A stretch of 64,000 nt of DNA from Marinicella algicola. Its GTDB lineage: Bacteria; Pseudomonadota; Gammaproteobacteria; Xanthomonadales; Marinicellaceae. A program made the translations under genes and the position numbers. Below the pieces are notes generated by a model. It saw only the letters and a list, made by a program, of their open reading frames with translations. It did no database searches and was not told where the DNA came from. This document shows positions 1 to 9,180 of the stretch, one piece after another. Numbering within the stretch: the stretch's first letter is position 1; the number at the start of each line of letters is the position of its first letter. Location: positions 3,946,501-4,010,500 of the forward strand of contig NZ_JAQOMR010000001.1 in NCBI RefSeq assembly GCF_028401385.1. Direction: 5' to 3'.

Positions 1-575
1 GCAAAGCCCCATAGAATGCCGGGCACATAACCGGCCATGAACAGGGCTGCAACCGAGGAGCCGCCGCTGGCCAGTGAATAGATGATGAAGGTGTTGCTTG
101 GCGGAATAAGCATTCCTGCAGGCGCCGAAGCGATGTTAGCGGCGGCGGCAAATTTTGGATCATAGCCATCCGCCTTCTGCTGTGGCCCCATGGCCCCGCC
201 AATGGCGGCGGCGGCTGCAACGCCGGAGCCGGAGATGGCACCGAACAGCATGTTGGCAACGATGTTCGTCTGAACCAGCGAGCCCGGTATGAAGCAGATC
301 AGTGCCTTGGCAAAATTGATCAGCCTTCGCGCTATCCCGCCCGAGGTCATGATGTTGCCTGCCAGGATAAAGAACGGGATCGCCAGCAGCGAGAAGGAAT
401 TGATGCCGGCGAAAATACGCTGGGCGGATGTGATCGCCATGCGGTCAAATGTGAAGATGGTGGCCATCGCCAGTACGGAACCAATGCCCATGCTGACACT
501 GATCGGAACGCCGATCATCAGAAGGATCGGAATCGAGATGAGCAGGATAAGGCCGATGTCGGCTGCGTTTCCCAT
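1..575 (-). CDS. TRAP transporter large permease DctM (partial, runs off left edge)
   Basis: This is the N-terminal ~191 residues of a TRAP-type large membrane subunit, which forms the ion-coupled translocation path in the inner membrane. Visible family features are the hydrophobic start MGNAADIGLILLISIPILL, the segment SLLAIPFFILAGNIMTSGGI, and the glycine/alanine-rich LFGAISGSGVAAAAAIGG followed by GYDPKFAAA and IPPSNTFIIYS, all typical of DctM/YiaN. The start ATG lies 2 bp after the stop of the dctQ gene, so the two are co-transcribed. The C-terminus lies outside the window. The substrate cannot be told from this subunit. Family assignment is secure. Confidence 0.93.
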   Translation of the reverse strand, partial: MGNAADIGLILLISIPILLMIGVPISVSMGIGSVLAMATIFTFDRMAITSAQRIFAGINSFSLLAIPFFILAGNIMTSGGIARRLINFAKALICFIPGSLVQTNIVANMLFGAISGSGVAAAAAIGGAMGPQQKADGYDPKFAAAANIASAPAGMLIPPSNTFIIYSLASGGSSVAALFMAGYVPGILWGF

Positions 576-576
576 T

Positions 577-1092
577 TTAGTTCGCCTTTCCTTCCACACT
601 CTGCGTATTGGCAGGGCGGAGCAGCGCTCGAATGTCATTCCAGATGTTGTAAAGGCAGTAATAGGCCGAAAAGGCGCCACATATCGGCAAAGCCAGATAG
701 ATCTGTCCCGTTCGCAGGAACGGGATGGCGGCGTTGGTCTGACGCATCGTCCGGTCAACGGCGTCGAGCCCGCCGATCAGAAGAATAGCGACAACAAACA
801 GCAGGATCAGGATGTCTGCGGTGAGATGGAAGACACCTTTCAGTCGCGCTGACGAAAACGCATCCACGAAGATGCCGATGTTCATATGGCCTTTTTCGCC
901 AAACAGCAGAGCTGCACCCAGAAGAACCAGCCAGACAAACATGATTTTTGCCAGCTCTTCCGTCAGTGCGCCAGCACTGCTGAAAACATAACGGCTGACC
1001 ACTTGCCAGGTCACGATAACCGTCAGAAGGCCGCACAATGTGATGCAGGTCGTTGCCAGAAAACGATCGACCCAAAGCTTGATCGTATGCAT
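577..1092 (-). CDS. TRAP transporter small permease DctQ
   Basis: A 171-residue protein with four predicted membrane helices (about residues 12-32, 48-66, 87-108 and 131-152), the size and topology of DctQ. The segment WQVVSRYVFSSAGALTEELA followed by FVWLVLLGAALLFGEKGHMN is the usual family signature of helix 2, the conserved Glu and the G-x-H loop. It would pair with the DctM subunit downstream and with the DctP binding protein upstream (69 bp spacing). Order on the minus strand is gntR, dctP, dctQ, dctM. Substrate is unknown. Confidence 0.92.
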   Translation of the reverse strand: MHTIKLWVDRFLATTCITLCGLLTVIVTWQVVSRYVFSSAGALTEELAKIMFVWLVLLGAALLFGEKGHMNIGIFVDAFSSARLKGVFHLTADILILLFVVAILLIGGLDAVDRTMRQTNAAIPFLRTGQIYLALPICGAFSAYYCLYNIWNDIRALLRPANTQSVEGKAN

Positions 1093-1161
1093 AGCAGTTT
1101 CTTTCTCATCCCTGACGGCCCCGGAAAGCCGGGGCCAGTCCTGGTCATCTATTGTTGGGAA

Positions 1162-2160
1162 TTATTCGCTTGCCGGATGCATCTGCGAGTAGATCTTCTT
1201 GGTCACGTCGCTGGTGATCTTTTCTTCCGTCAGCGGACGAACGGCATCGCGGAAGGGCTGAAGGTCAACGTCGTTGAACTTCGCACCGGCGTCTTCAGCC
1301 AGTGCCCTGGACTTGGCTGCATCTTCAGCAAAGACTTCGAATTCATAGTCTGCGGCCTTCTGAAGCTCTTCGATGAAGATCTGCTTCACATCGTCAGGCA
1401 TGTCTTCGAAGTAATCGACATTCATCACCAGGTAATCAGGGATCATCAGGTGCTGCGTGTAGGAGAAATACGGTGCAATTTCAGAATGCTTGAGCGACCA
1501 GTAAGTCACCTCGTTGTTTTCGCCGCCATCGAGAACACCGGTCTGAATAGCGGTGTAGACCTCGCCCTGACCCATGGCGATACCGTTGCCGCCCATCAGG
1601 TTCATCATGTCGATATTGGTCTGCGACTGCATCACGCGGATCTTCTGGCCGGCCATATCTTCCGGCGTTTCAACCGGGTGGTCCTTCAGATAGACATTGC
1701 GCGAACCGGCGGTGAAAGCGGCCACAACAACGATGCCCTGATCAGCGACCGAGTTGTAAAGATCACTGACAATTTCCGGGTTATTCACGATCTGCTTTTG
1801 ATGCTCGATGCTGTCGAACACATAGGGCAGGTTGAAGACGACGAAGTCGGGGTTCCAGCTTTCCAGAAGGCTGGCGGCGGCCAATGACATGGCGATCGTG
1901 CCGGTCTGGGCCATTTCCACGGTTTCCTTCTGCGCGCCAAGCAGCTCATTCGGGAAAATCTTGACCGAATATTCGCCGTTGGTGCGTTCTGAGAACGCTT
2001 CGCCGAAACGCTGCATCGCCTTGTACTGCGGGTGCGATTCCGGCTGGTTGAACGCGATCTCGTAGACGGTTTCGGCGAAAGCAGCAGACGGACCAAACAC
2101 AGCACCCAGCGCGATTACGCTGACGCCCGCCAGTTTAAGAGTATTTTGTACGTTTTTCAT
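1162..2160 (-). CDS. TRAP transporter solute-binding protein DctP
   Basis: A 332-residue periplasmic binding protein. Residues 1-29 are a Sec signal peptide ending in AFA, followed by the DctP-type motifs FNQPESHPQYKAMQRF, IFPNELLGAQKE and GQKIRVMQSQTNIDMMNLMG, where the conserved Arg normally contacts the ligand carboxylate. Length matches the family (about 320-340). It delivers an organic acid, probably a sugar acid or dicarboxylate, to DctQM. The gene follows the gntR gene by 45 bp, too short for much of a promoter, so it is probably transcribed with gntR. The ligand cannot be named from sequence alone. Confidence 0.92.
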   Translation of the reverse strand: MKNVQNTLKLAGVSVIALGAVFGPSAAFAETVYEIAFNQPESHPQYKAMQRFGEAFSERTNGEYSVKIFPNELLGAQKETVEMAQTGTIAMSLAAASLLESWNPDFVVFNLPYVFDSIEHQKQIVNNPEIVSDLYNSVADQGIVVVAAFTAGSRNVYLKDHPVETPEDMAGQKIRVMQSQTNIDMMNLMGGNGIAMGQGEVYTAIQTGVLDGGENNEVTYWSLKHSEIAPYFSYTQHLMIPDYLVMNVDYFEDMPDDVKQIFIEELQKAADYEFEVFAEDAAKSRALAEDAGAKFNDVDLQPFRDAVRPLTEEKITSDVTKKIYSQMHPASE

Positions 2161-2205
2161 GATTGCCTCTCATGAGGATACTGGATTTCGAGGTATCGGC
2201 CGTGT

Positions 2206-3009
2206 TCACGACTGGTTGGGCCGACTTTCAGTCTGAGAAGCGATGTTGCCATCGCCCCACTTCTCGTAGACATTCGTGATGTCTCCGATGAAATAATCCG
2301 GGTTGAGGTCGCGGATCGGACGCAGGTCCTCCGCGCTCAGCCCTTCTAAATGATGAGTCATGGCAGCCACTGCGCGCTCTGCGTCTTTATCGGCAAGCGC
2401 ATCCACGATCTCGCCATGTTCCACGAGCACCCGTTCCATGCGGTTGATCTGCGGCAGCGTCAGGCGCCTGTAGCGATCGACCTGCAACTTGACCTGCTCG
2501 ATGATTTTCCAGATGCCGGGATAGCCACCCGCAACCGCAATGGCGCGATGAAGCGCCTCATCCGCGGCATGAAATTCATCGTTGTCGCCGGCGTCTGTGC
2601 GCTCACGCTGATACATCAGCAGGGCGCGCATATTGGCGATTTCACTGCCTTGCACCCGGGCGGCAGCGGCGCGGACATTGACTTGCTCAAGCGCTGTACG
2701 CGCCACCTGAGCTTCGAGAAGTGAAGCTACTGGAATACGCGAAACGCGCGTGCCCGACTTTGGAACAATATCGACCAGCTGTTCTTCGGCCAGCCGCAGG
2801 AGCGCTTCACGGATCGGTGTGCGGCTGAGCCCGCATTCGGCTGCAATTTCCTTTTCGCTGATGGTCTGGCCGGGCAAACGCTTCAGAGAAACAATTTCAG
2901 CACGCAGCCGGCGGTGAACGATCTGGGTAGCAGTCCCGGTTCGGGTGCCGTCTCCATTCCCCGAAATGTCAATCATGCCATCAGATGCGTAGCCCATCCG
3001 GGTCTCCAT
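2206..3009 (-). CDS. GntR-family (FCD/FadR type) transcriptional regulator
   Basis: A 267-residue regulator. The winged helix at about residues 28-95 contains LKRLPGQTISEKEIAAECGL followed by SRTPIREALLRLAEEQLV, the GntR helix-turn-helix. The C-terminal FCD ligand domain spans about 105-240 with the metal-binding His/Asp pattern (DEFHAADEALHRAI, VEHGEIVDAL, MTHHLEGL). Such regulators usually sense the sugar acid handled by the neighbouring genes and repress in its absence. It lies first in a likely gntR-dctPQM operon. A perfect inverted repeat directly upstream of the start (3018-3032) suggests autoregulation. The first 25 residues are not part of the domain and the true start could lie further inside. 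Confidence 0.9.
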   Translation of the reverse strand: METRMGYASDGMIDISGNGDGTRTGTATQIVHRRLRAEIVSLKRLPGQTISEKEIAAECGLSRTPIREALLRLAEEQLVDIVPKSGTRVSRIPVASLLEAQVARTALEQVNVRAAAARVQGSEIANMRALLMYQRERTDAGDNDEFHAADEALHRAIAVAGGYPGIWKIIEQVKLQVDRYRRLTLPQINRMERVLVEHGEIVDALADKDAERAVAAMTHHLEGLSAEDLRPIRDLNPDYFIGDITNVYEKWGDGNIASQTESRPNQS

Positions 3010-3017
3010 CGCTTGTT

Positions 3018-3032
3018 GTATATCTTATATAC
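3018..3032. promoter_or_regulatory. Candidate GntR operator upstream of gntR
   Basis: The sequence GTATATCTTATATAC is a perfect 6-bp inverted repeat with a 3-bp centre, 9 bp upstream of the gntR start codon and followed by another TATA-rich stretch. FCD-type GntR proteins commonly bind short palindromes of this size. The assignment to this regulator is inference. Confidence 0.45.
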
Positions 3033-3260
3033 CATATATATAAGTTCGGCAATGCCACTTTGATGACAATTGAAAGTCACTGTTTTCAAGGCCGGCAGGG
3101 TATCCTGAAAATGCTGGAAATATATGATTTTAAATGAAAAAATGATCTAATTTGGGAACGGGCGTGTCCACGAAAAGTCTGGCGCAAGGTGCCGTCGGCA
3201 GCGGCCAGTGTTGAGGTCTTTAGCGCCATTGCCAGAATCAGTATGAGCTGAGGCAGGTTC

Positions 3261-3446
3261 ATGTCGACGACCCAGGAGGCAAGGCCATTTGGTCGCGGCG
3301 GAGCCTTCACCGATATCGTCGGACGTGATCCCACCGGTGGGCTGCATATGCGCAAGATGCTCTCGGAAAATCCCGCTGCCTATCGTGATGCCTGCGCTGC
3401 CGGCATCCATGCGCTGATCGGCCTCGAATCGGGTGACATGCGATGA
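3261..3446 (+). pseudogene. Remnant of hydantoinase/oxoprolinase (HyuA) N-terminus
   Basis: A 61-codon open frame whose centre, [20 protein letters not shown] followed by [19 protein letters not shown], matches the N-terminal phosphate-binding segment of hydantoinase A/5-oxoprolinase proteins (normally D-x-GGTFTD-hydrophobic, then K-x-LST/S). Full-length proteins have about 690 residues, so only the first tenth remains, and the frame ends where the amine-oxidase remnant on the other strand begins. The stretch from 3033 to 3260 before it has no gene I can recognise. I infer a decayed gene fragment; chance similarity is possible but unlikely given the length of the match. Confidence 0.5.
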
Positions 3447-3460
3447 TGCGGGGCGCTGTT

Positions 3461-4778
3461 TCAGAGCCAGGATGTGCTTCGGCTGGCTGCTTCGTAGCCG
3501 CTGCGAACTGCGGCCTCCATATTGGCGAACTCCAGAAAATCGCCTGCCAGTGCGATCCGGTCCATCGGTTTTGTGAGTGCTGGCTGCAGTGCCGCGCGGC
3601 CGGGAAAGGCAAAAGGTGCGCCAAGCGGCCAGCGCTGCACAATTGGTGCCGACGCGATTTCTGCCTCCGGCAGAATGCGTTTGAGATCATGGAGAAACCG
3701 GGAAGCGATCTCAGTATCGTCAAGTGCCATCAATGATGTGGCGCGCGCGGCGCCTGCAAACATCATCAGGCTGCCACCGCGCTCATGTCCGGGCAGGGAA
3801 AACCGGTTGACCGACTGGTTGAACAGAACGCTGAAGGCGTTGTCGGGGGTGGAAACGGCATAGGTTTTCTCCAGTTTGCCGGCTGTGGCCTCCCTTGTAT
3901 TCAGTGCCACGGAAAGGAATGGGCCGTAGCGCACCTTGAGAGTGCGTCGTCTAGCGGTTCCGGCAGTTCGGCGATCAGCGCGCGCGTCTGCGGTGCCGGT
4001 GTTGAAATGATGATGGCCCTGGCGTGCAGGCACAAAGGCTGGCCGTGAGCGTTGTGTGCGGTCACCGTGACATGTTTTTGTGCCGCACCACGCTGTGCGC
4101 TGGCGTTTCAAGCAGGAGCCGGCGCCGAAGCTGCGTCGCGATGGCTTCGGGCAGGCGGGAAGAGCCACCGATAAGATGAAAGCCAGGTGCGGCCGAAGAC
4201 CAGACATTTGCAAACGACCGCAGGCCGTGACCGGCGGATATCTCGCCGGGGTCGCCGCCGCAGCGCTCGGTTATGGCGCGGATGATCGCTTCGGTTTGCG
4301 GGTGCAGGCGGCCAAGTCGCGCCGCAAGCGTTTCATCTCCGGCAAAGGCGAAGCGCTGTCCGGTCCTCTCCTGCCAGATGCCGTTTTCGGTGCGCCGGAG
4401 CATTTTTGATGCACTGGCCGATCCGAGCCTGAGGTCAAGACCGGCACGGACCAGCGAAAGGCGCGCAAGCGGCGACAGCGGCAACAGAAACGGCAGAAAT
4501 TCCGGCCGTCCCTTCAGCCGCAACCTCCCGTCATAGGCGATTGCCATCAAGCCTGCGTCAATGGGGCGAAGACGCAGGCCGAGTTCGGCGCAGAGATCGC
4601 CAACGGGCGTGCCTGGACCGCCGAGCATGTGGGCGCCGAAATTGAGGATGCCGGTTGGCGTCTCGGTCGACAAGATGCGCCCACCCACCCGGCGATCTGC
4701 TTCGAGAACCAGAATGTCGCGGTTTCGCAGGCGCCAGGCGGCGGAAAGCCCTGCGATCCCGGCTCCGATCACGATCAC
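3461..4778 (-). pseudogene. FAD-dependent amine oxidase/protoporphyrinogen-oxidase-like protein, frame broken twice
   Basis: Reading from 4778, the frame opens with MIVIGAGIAGLSAAWRLRNR and ILVLEADRRVGGRILS, the Rossmann G-x-G-x-x-G and GG-R motifs of flavin amine oxidases. It breaks near 4073 (run of five A on the minus strand) and again near 3947 (AA). Adding one A at each site joins three segments: the N-terminal 238 residues, VTVTAHNAHGQPLCLHARA to the second break, and RYGPFLSVALNTREATAGKL to the end. The C-terminus has the FAD-binding DRIALAGDFLEFANMEAAVR. The joined product is about 440 residues, the family's usual length. A GTG start at 4778 is assumed. The substrate is unknown. The breaks look like sequencing errors (see findings), so the gene may be intact. 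Confidence 0.72.
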
Positions 4779-4829
4779 GTCGTGGATGTGATGTTCAGTG
4801 GCCGGGGGCTAGCTTGAAATTCTGCCATT

Positions 4830-4964
4830 TCAATAGGCCTGAGCGCTGACCGCCAGCGGCGAAGGGGCGCGGATGATACCCGGGGTCCGGCCCATGTTGT
4901 CGACGGTTGGATGATCGGCGGCCGTGGCAATAGTTGCGCCATTGACGACTGTATCGAATGACAT
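4830..4964 (-). pseudogene. Short dihydropyrimidinase-like N-terminus (44 codons)
   Basis: A short frame, absent from longer-ORF searches, beginning MSFDTVVNGATIATAADHPT at 4964 after a good ribosome-binding site (CAGGGAG, 7 bp upstream). The start resembles the first strand of dihydropyrimidinase/D-hydantoinase and related cyclic amidohydrolases (F-D-x-x-hydrophobic-x-x-A-T-I-hydrophobic-T-A). The frame stops after 44 residues with no amidohydrolase metal site. It sits 51 bp before the amine oxidase remnant and 1.4 kb from the hydantoinase remnant, which supports a decayed hydantoin/pyrimidine pathway. The family call is tentative; it could equally be an unrelated small peptide. Confidence 0.35.
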
Positions 4965-5178
4965 TGGATGCTCCCTGATTAATCGGACCGGCAGGTGCGC
5001 CTAAGGGTACGGATAGTCGTCCGCATATATCTGTTAAATATTTGATTTTATGAGGAAAAATATCTTGATTGGGCGTTTCCTCCATGCTTCAGTGGCACCG
5101 CTGAAACGCCACATCATGGCGCGTGCTGGGCCCTGCTCTTGCTTCGGGCCGCCAGCCGGCCCGCCGGAGAACCAGACC

Positions 5179-6110
5179 TTGACCGAAATAGCTTCCGCCG
5201 CTGCCAGACTGACGGGCATCCACGCGGCAACCATATGTCCGTTGACTGAGGATTTTCGGATCGATGAGGTGGCGCTGCAGGCGCATATTGCACATGTCAC
5301 GCAGGAGCGCCGCATTGCCGGCCTGCTGATCAACGGCCATGCGGGCGAAAATGCGCAGCTTTCCAGCGCTGCGATGGCCCGGGTGGTCGGGCTGGTGCGC
5401 GCGGTGGCGCCAGCAGGCACATTCATCACCAGCGGAATTTACAGCGAAAGCACGCAGGAGGCGGCCCGGCAGGCGCAGGCCGCCGGGGCTGCAGGTGCCG
5501 ATGCGCTTCTGGTTTTCCCGCCGAACGGATGGGCGCTCGGGCAGGACGTGGAGACCGTGGTCGCGCATCATGCCGGCGTCGCTGCAGAGACGGTGCTGCC
5601 GCTCGTGGTTTATCAGGCGCCGGTCGGAACCGGTCCGATGGCTTACCGGCCGGAAACGCTTGAGGCGCTGGCAGGTCTGCCGTCGGTTGCCGGCGTCAAG
5701 GAAGGGAGCTGGGAGGTCGCGACCTATGAGGAGAACTGGCGGCTTTTGAACCGGACCCGGCCGGGCCTCTCGGTCATGGCCTCGGGGGATGAGCATCTTC
5801 TGACCTGCTATTTGATCGGCACTACCGGCAGCCAGGTGAGCCTTGCGGCGGTCGTGCCGGCACTTGTCTGTGATCTGTTTGAAGCCGCTGCGGGCGGGGA
5901 CTGGGAGCGGGCGCGGGCGGTTCACGAGCGGCTCTATCCGCTCTCCGCCGCCATCTACCGCAAGCGATCCGGGGTAACGCCCACAGCCCGTCTCAAAGCC
6001 TGCCTTCATATTCTCGGCCTTATTCCCTCTGCCCGCGTGATGCCGCCGAACCGGCAGCCGGAGCCTGAGGAATTGCGTTCTCTTGAAAAGCTGCTTCGGG
6101 CACTTTTTAA
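5179..6110 (+). CDS. DapA-family (dihydrodipicolinate synthase-like) lyase/aldolase
   Basis: A class I aldolase-fold enzyme of about 310 residues. Family landmarks are GIHAATICPLTEDFRIDEVA at the N-terminus, LLINGHAGENAQLSS (the usual G-T-x-GE loop, here G-H-A-GE), the YQAPVG loop carrying the catalytic-triad Tyr, and GVKEGSWE with the Schiff-base Lys. The divergent active-site loop argues against true DapA and for a sugar-acid or hydroxy-oxo-acid lyase. I prefer a TTG start at 5179, preceded by CCGGAGA; the frame extends upstream to 5050 without family similarity. The frame also runs on to 6234 into the opposite gene, but one extra T in the run at 6104-6108 gives a TAA there, so I end it at 6110. 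Confidence 0.78.
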
Positions 6111-6129
6111 GTCAGCACAGAAGCGGGAG

Positions 6130-6162
6130 TGCGACGGCCGAATACCCGACCGTCGCATTTTT
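6130..6162 (+). terminator. Rho-independent terminator after the DapA-family gene
   Basis: TGCGACGG at 6130-6137 pairs with CCGTCGCA at 6150-6157 across a 12-nt loop and is followed by five T. It lies between two converging genes, the lyase and the dctP gene that stops at 6171, so the stem may serve both. Confidence 0.8.
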
Positions 6163-6170
6163 GAGTGCGG

Positions 6171-7142
6171 TCAGTCCTTTGTCGCCAGATCGAAGAGTTG
6201 CTTCTGGCTGTCGGTTTCCAGCATCTCGTTGTAGAGCGGGATAACCGCTTCGCGGAACGGTGCCGGATCGGGATGGCTGATGGTCACGCCGTTTTCGACG
6301 AGCGCGTCAAGCAGCGGCTTTTCCTGTTCATCGACATAGCCACGCTGCCAGGCAGAGGCTTCCTCGCCGCTTTCCTTCAGTGCCACCTGAATGTCTTCCG
6401 GCAGGCCGGAGAACATGCCCTCGTTCATGAACACCACCGCGGTCATGTTGAGCCAGCCGAGAATGGCGAAATCAGGGGCGACTTCGTAGAGATTCTGGCC
6501 GGTATAGTTGGTGGCGGCCCCTTCGGCGCCATCGACAACGCCGCTCTGGAGCGCGCCGTAAAGTTCGGAATAGGCAAGCGGGGTCGGGTTGGCGCCAAAC
6601 GAACGGAAGGCGTCGACGTGGATCGGGTTCTGCATGGTGCGGATCTTCAGGTTCTGAATATCCTCAATGCCTTCAATCGGATCCTTGGTCATCAGGTGAC
6701 GAATGCCGGAGGAGAAGACGCCGATCAGCTCAAAGCCGGCGGTTTCAGCCGATGTTTCCATGGCGGCGTAGACGTCTTCGTCTTCCAGCTTTTCGCTGAG
6801 CGCCGGAATGCTGGTGAACAGGAACGGCAGGTCGAAAACCCGGAAGTCGGTGATGTAGTTGGAAATCGTGGAGTTGGCGGTCATTGCCATGTCGAGCGTA
6901 CCGAGCATGGTGCCTTCCACAAGCTGGGCCTCATCGCCAAGCACGCCGTTGGGGAAGATTTCGATGGTTGCACGGCCATCGGTCTTTTCTTCCAGAAGCT
7001 CGCGCATCAGCTGCAGGCCCTTGTCCTGAACCTCGTCGGCTGCATTGGTGTGGGCGATCTTGAGGACGTAGTCTGCGGCAAATGCGGGTGAGGCGGTGGA
7101 GCACATCAGTGCGGCAAGGCCAAAAGCCTGGATCAGTTTCAT
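6171..7142 (-). CDS. TRAP transporter solute-binding protein DctP
   Basis: A 323-residue binding protein with a signal peptide (residues 1-22, ending SPAFA). The body carries KIAHTNAADEVQDKGLQLM, IFPNGVLGDEAQLVEGTM and NLKIRTMQNPIHVDAFRSFG, and TPLAYSELYGALQSGVVDGA, the standard DctP motifs with the ligand-binding Arg. It follows dctM by 52 bp, giving the operon order dctQ, dctM, dctP. The adjacent DapA-family lyase and the divergent HpcH/HpaI aldolase suggest the ligand is a sugar acid or keto-acid precursor; that is inference. Confidence 0.92.
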   Translation of the reverse strand: MKLIQAFGLAALMCSTASPAFAADYVLKIAHTNAADEVQDKGLQLMRELLEEKTDGRATIEIFPNGVLGDEAQLVEGTMLGTLDMAMTANSTISNYITDFRVFDLPFLFTSIPALSEKLEDEDVYAAMETSAETAGFELIGVFSSGIRHLMTKDPIEGIEDIQNLKIRTMQNPIHVDAFRSFGANPTPLAYSELYGALQSGVVDGAEGAATNYTGQNLYEVAPDFAILGWLNMTAVVFMNEGMFSGLPEDIQVALKESGEEASAWQRGYVDEQEKPLLDALVENGVTISHPDPAPFREAVIPLYNEMLETDSQKQLFDLATKD

Positions 7143-7194
7143 TTGAGTTCCCCTTGTTGTTTTTGAGGCAGGTTGGAATGACCGGGTCGCCGCA

Positions 7195-8475
7195 TCAGCG
7201 GTAGACCAGATTGGGCAGTAGGAGTGTCACGGTCGGGACGAAGGCCGTCAGCATCAGGACGATGACCATCGGAATGAGCGGCAGCCAGACCTTGGAGGCG
7301 GCCTGTTCGATCCGCCGCCCGGCCACCATCGAGGCGACGTAAAGGCAGATGCCGTAAGGTGGTGTGATCAGGCCGATCGACAGATTGAGGGCCATCAGTA
7401 CGCCGAGCTGGATCGGGTCGATGCCATAGCCGACTGCAATCGGCATCAGCACCGGCAGCAGGATCAGGATGGCCGAAATGCTCTCCATGAACATACCGAC
7501 CACAAGCAGCAGGATGTTGACGATCAGCAGGAATGCGACCGGCGACGACGCGACCTCGCGCAGCCAGGCATCAAGCGCGCTGGTCACCCCCAGCGAAGCG
7601 ATGATCCAGGAGAAAATGCTGGCGGTGGAAACGATGATCAGCACGGCGGACGAAAGGCTGACGGTGCGCAGGATCAACGGACCAAGGTCGGTAAGCTTTA
7701 ACTCGCGGTAGATGAAGCAGGAAATTCCGAGCGTGACGAAAACGGCAATGCAGGCTGCCTCGGTGGCGGTAAAGACGCCGCCGACAATCCCGCCAACGAT
7801 GATCACCGGCACGAACAGGGCGGGAACCGCATCGATAAACACCGACCACAGCCGCTTCAGCGAGAACGGTTCGGCATCGCGATAGGCTTCGCCGCCGTTC
7901 TTGGCATAGAGCCAGGCGCCGGTCAGGAGACTTAGCGAGATCAGCAGGCCGGGGACGATGCCACCGAGAAACATGGCGCCGATCGACTGGTTCGCGGTGA
8001 TGGCGATGACCACCATAACGATGCTCGGCGGAATGATCGAAGCCATCGAGCCGGATGCGGCAATGATGGAAACGGCCATGTCGACATTGTAGCGCCGCTT
8101 CTTCATTTCCGGCACGAGGATGGAGCTGATCGCCGCCGTATCGGCCGATCCGGAACCGGAGATCGCGGCAAGCCCCGTGCCGGTGGTGATGGCCACCATG
8201 AACAGGCTGCCGGTAATCCAGCCGACCAGCGCGGTGGCGAGCGCGACAAAGCGTCTTGCAATGCCACCTGCTTCCATGATCAGCCCGGCAGCGACAAAGA
8301 ACGGGATCGCCATCAGCGGGAAGGAGTTGACGCCGCCATAAACCCGCTGGGCGATGATGGTGAGCGGTACATCGGTGAAGGCGACAATGGTCACGAGTGC
8401 TGCAACGCCGAGTGCAAGCACGATCGGCATGCCGGAAAAGATCAGAAGGGCGAAACCGCCAAAGGCAAGGCTCAT
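7195..8475 (-). CDS. TRAP transporter large permease DctM
   Basis: A full-length 426-residue DctM subunit with about twelve hydrophobic segments. It shows PLMAIPFFVAAGLIMEAGGI, ATGTGLAAISGSGSADTAAI-type glycine/serine loops, SIIPPSIVMVVIAITANQSI and the C-terminal GVLMALNLSIGLITPPYGIC motif of the family. Its ATG overlaps the dctQ stop codon (ATGA), so the two are translationally coupled. It forms the sodium-coupled channel for the substrate bound by the downstream DctP. Confidence 0.94.
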   Translation of the reverse strand: MSLAFGGFALLIFSGMPIVLALGVAALVTIVAFTDVPLTIIAQRVYGGVNSFPLMAIPFFVAAGLIMEAGGIARRFVALATALVGWITGSLFMVAITTGTGLAAISGSGSADTAAISSILVPEMKKRRYNVDMAVSIIAASGSMASIIPPSIVMVVIAITANQSIGAMFLGGIVPGLLISLSLLTGAWLYAKNGGEAYRDAEPFSLKRLWSVFIDAVPALFVPVIIVGGIVGGVFTATEAACIAVFVTLGISCFIYRELKLTDLGPLILRTVSLSSAVLIIVSTASIFSWIIASLGVTSALDAWLREVASSPVAFLLIVNILLLVVGMFMESISAILILLPVLMPIAVGYGIDPIQLGVLMALNLSIGLITPPYGICLYVASMVAGRRIEQAASKVWLPLIPMVIVLMLTAFVPTVTLLLPNLVYR

Positions 8476-9041
8476 AGCAGCTCTCCGGAATGGCCGGTGT
8501 CATCAGCCTGTTTGCGGCTCAAAAGTCCCGGCAGGGTTGCGATGGTGAATTCGAGCGCGAAATAGCTCATGCCGACGGGAATGGCCGAATAAGGGATCAC
8601 AAGGGGCAGTCTGAGGGCCGCCGACTTCACCATCAGGCCGATGGCAACGAGGCCGAAACTGCCGTTGACGACAACAACCAGGAACCAGAGCCCGAGCAGG
8701 AAAGAAATGCCGCCGACCAGTTTCTGGATCCACATCGGGCAGCGCACGATCAGGACATCGACGCCGACATGTTGATGGTGGCGCATGGCGATGCCGGCGC
8801 CGAGCATGACCAACCAGACCTGCGCGAAGGTCGCGGTTTCTTCCGTTCCGGCAATCGAGTAGTTGAAGACATAGCGCCCGAGAATCTGCACCAGAATGGC
8901 AAAGGCCATATAGATGAACAGGCTTGCCGCAACGATGTCGACCGCCCGCCGCAGGATGGTCAGGACAAGGCGGGGCAGATTGCGCAGGCGGAAGCCTCCG
9001 GTGTACGCCTCTGTCTGCGCAACGGAATTTTCGGTTGGCAT
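8472..9041 (-). CDS. TRAP transporter small permease DctQ
   Basis: A 189-residue protein with four membrane helices; the segment LVQILGRYVFNYSIAGTEET followed by FAQVWLVMLGAGIAMRHHQH is the DctQ signature. I choose ATG 9041, preceded by GGAAAAG; a GTG at 9092 would add 17 residues with no family similarity. It is the first gene of the dctQMP operon and is transcribed away from the aldolase gene, so its promoter lies in 9042-9261. Confidence 0.9.
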   Translation of the reverse strand: MPTENSVAQTEAYTGGFRLRNLPRLVLTILRRAVDIVAASLFIYMAFAILVQILGRYVFNYSIAGTEETATFAQVWLVMLGAGIAMRHHQHVGVDVLIVRCPMWIQKLVGGISFLLGLWFLVVVVNGSFGLVAIGLMVKSAALRLPLVIPYSAIPVGMSYFALEFTIATLPGLLSRKQADDTGHSGELL

Positions 9042-9156
9042 ATCTTTTCCAGTTTTGCTCCGCCCGGGAGAAGGGTCGGTGTTGATGATCACAGCTTAAC
9101 GTGGTTTGCGTTCGCCGCCAGAGCCTCGTGTATTATATTTAGGCATGCGCAAATTA

Positions 9157-9180
9157 TAGGCAGTATTTGCATTGCCTATT
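9157..9180. promoter_or_regulatory. Candidate LysR-type operator between divergent dctQ and aldolase genes
   Basis: ATAGGCA at 9157-9163 and TGCCTAT at 9174-9180 form a perfect 7-bp inverted repeat with a 10-bp spacer, a spacing typical of LysR-regulator sites. It is centred in the only divergent promoter region of this cluster, and a LysR-family gene lies at the other end of the aldolase gene. The link between the two is inference. Confidence 0.45.

Noticed and set aside
5050..6234. Full extent of the DapA-family frame
   Set aside because: The first 43 codons and the last 40 codons lack family similarity; the end runs into the converging dctP gene and past a good terminator.
6165..7091. A 308-codon plus-strand frame opposite dctP
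   Set aside because: Antisense shadow; the DctP protein on the minus strand has a signal peptide and all family motifs.
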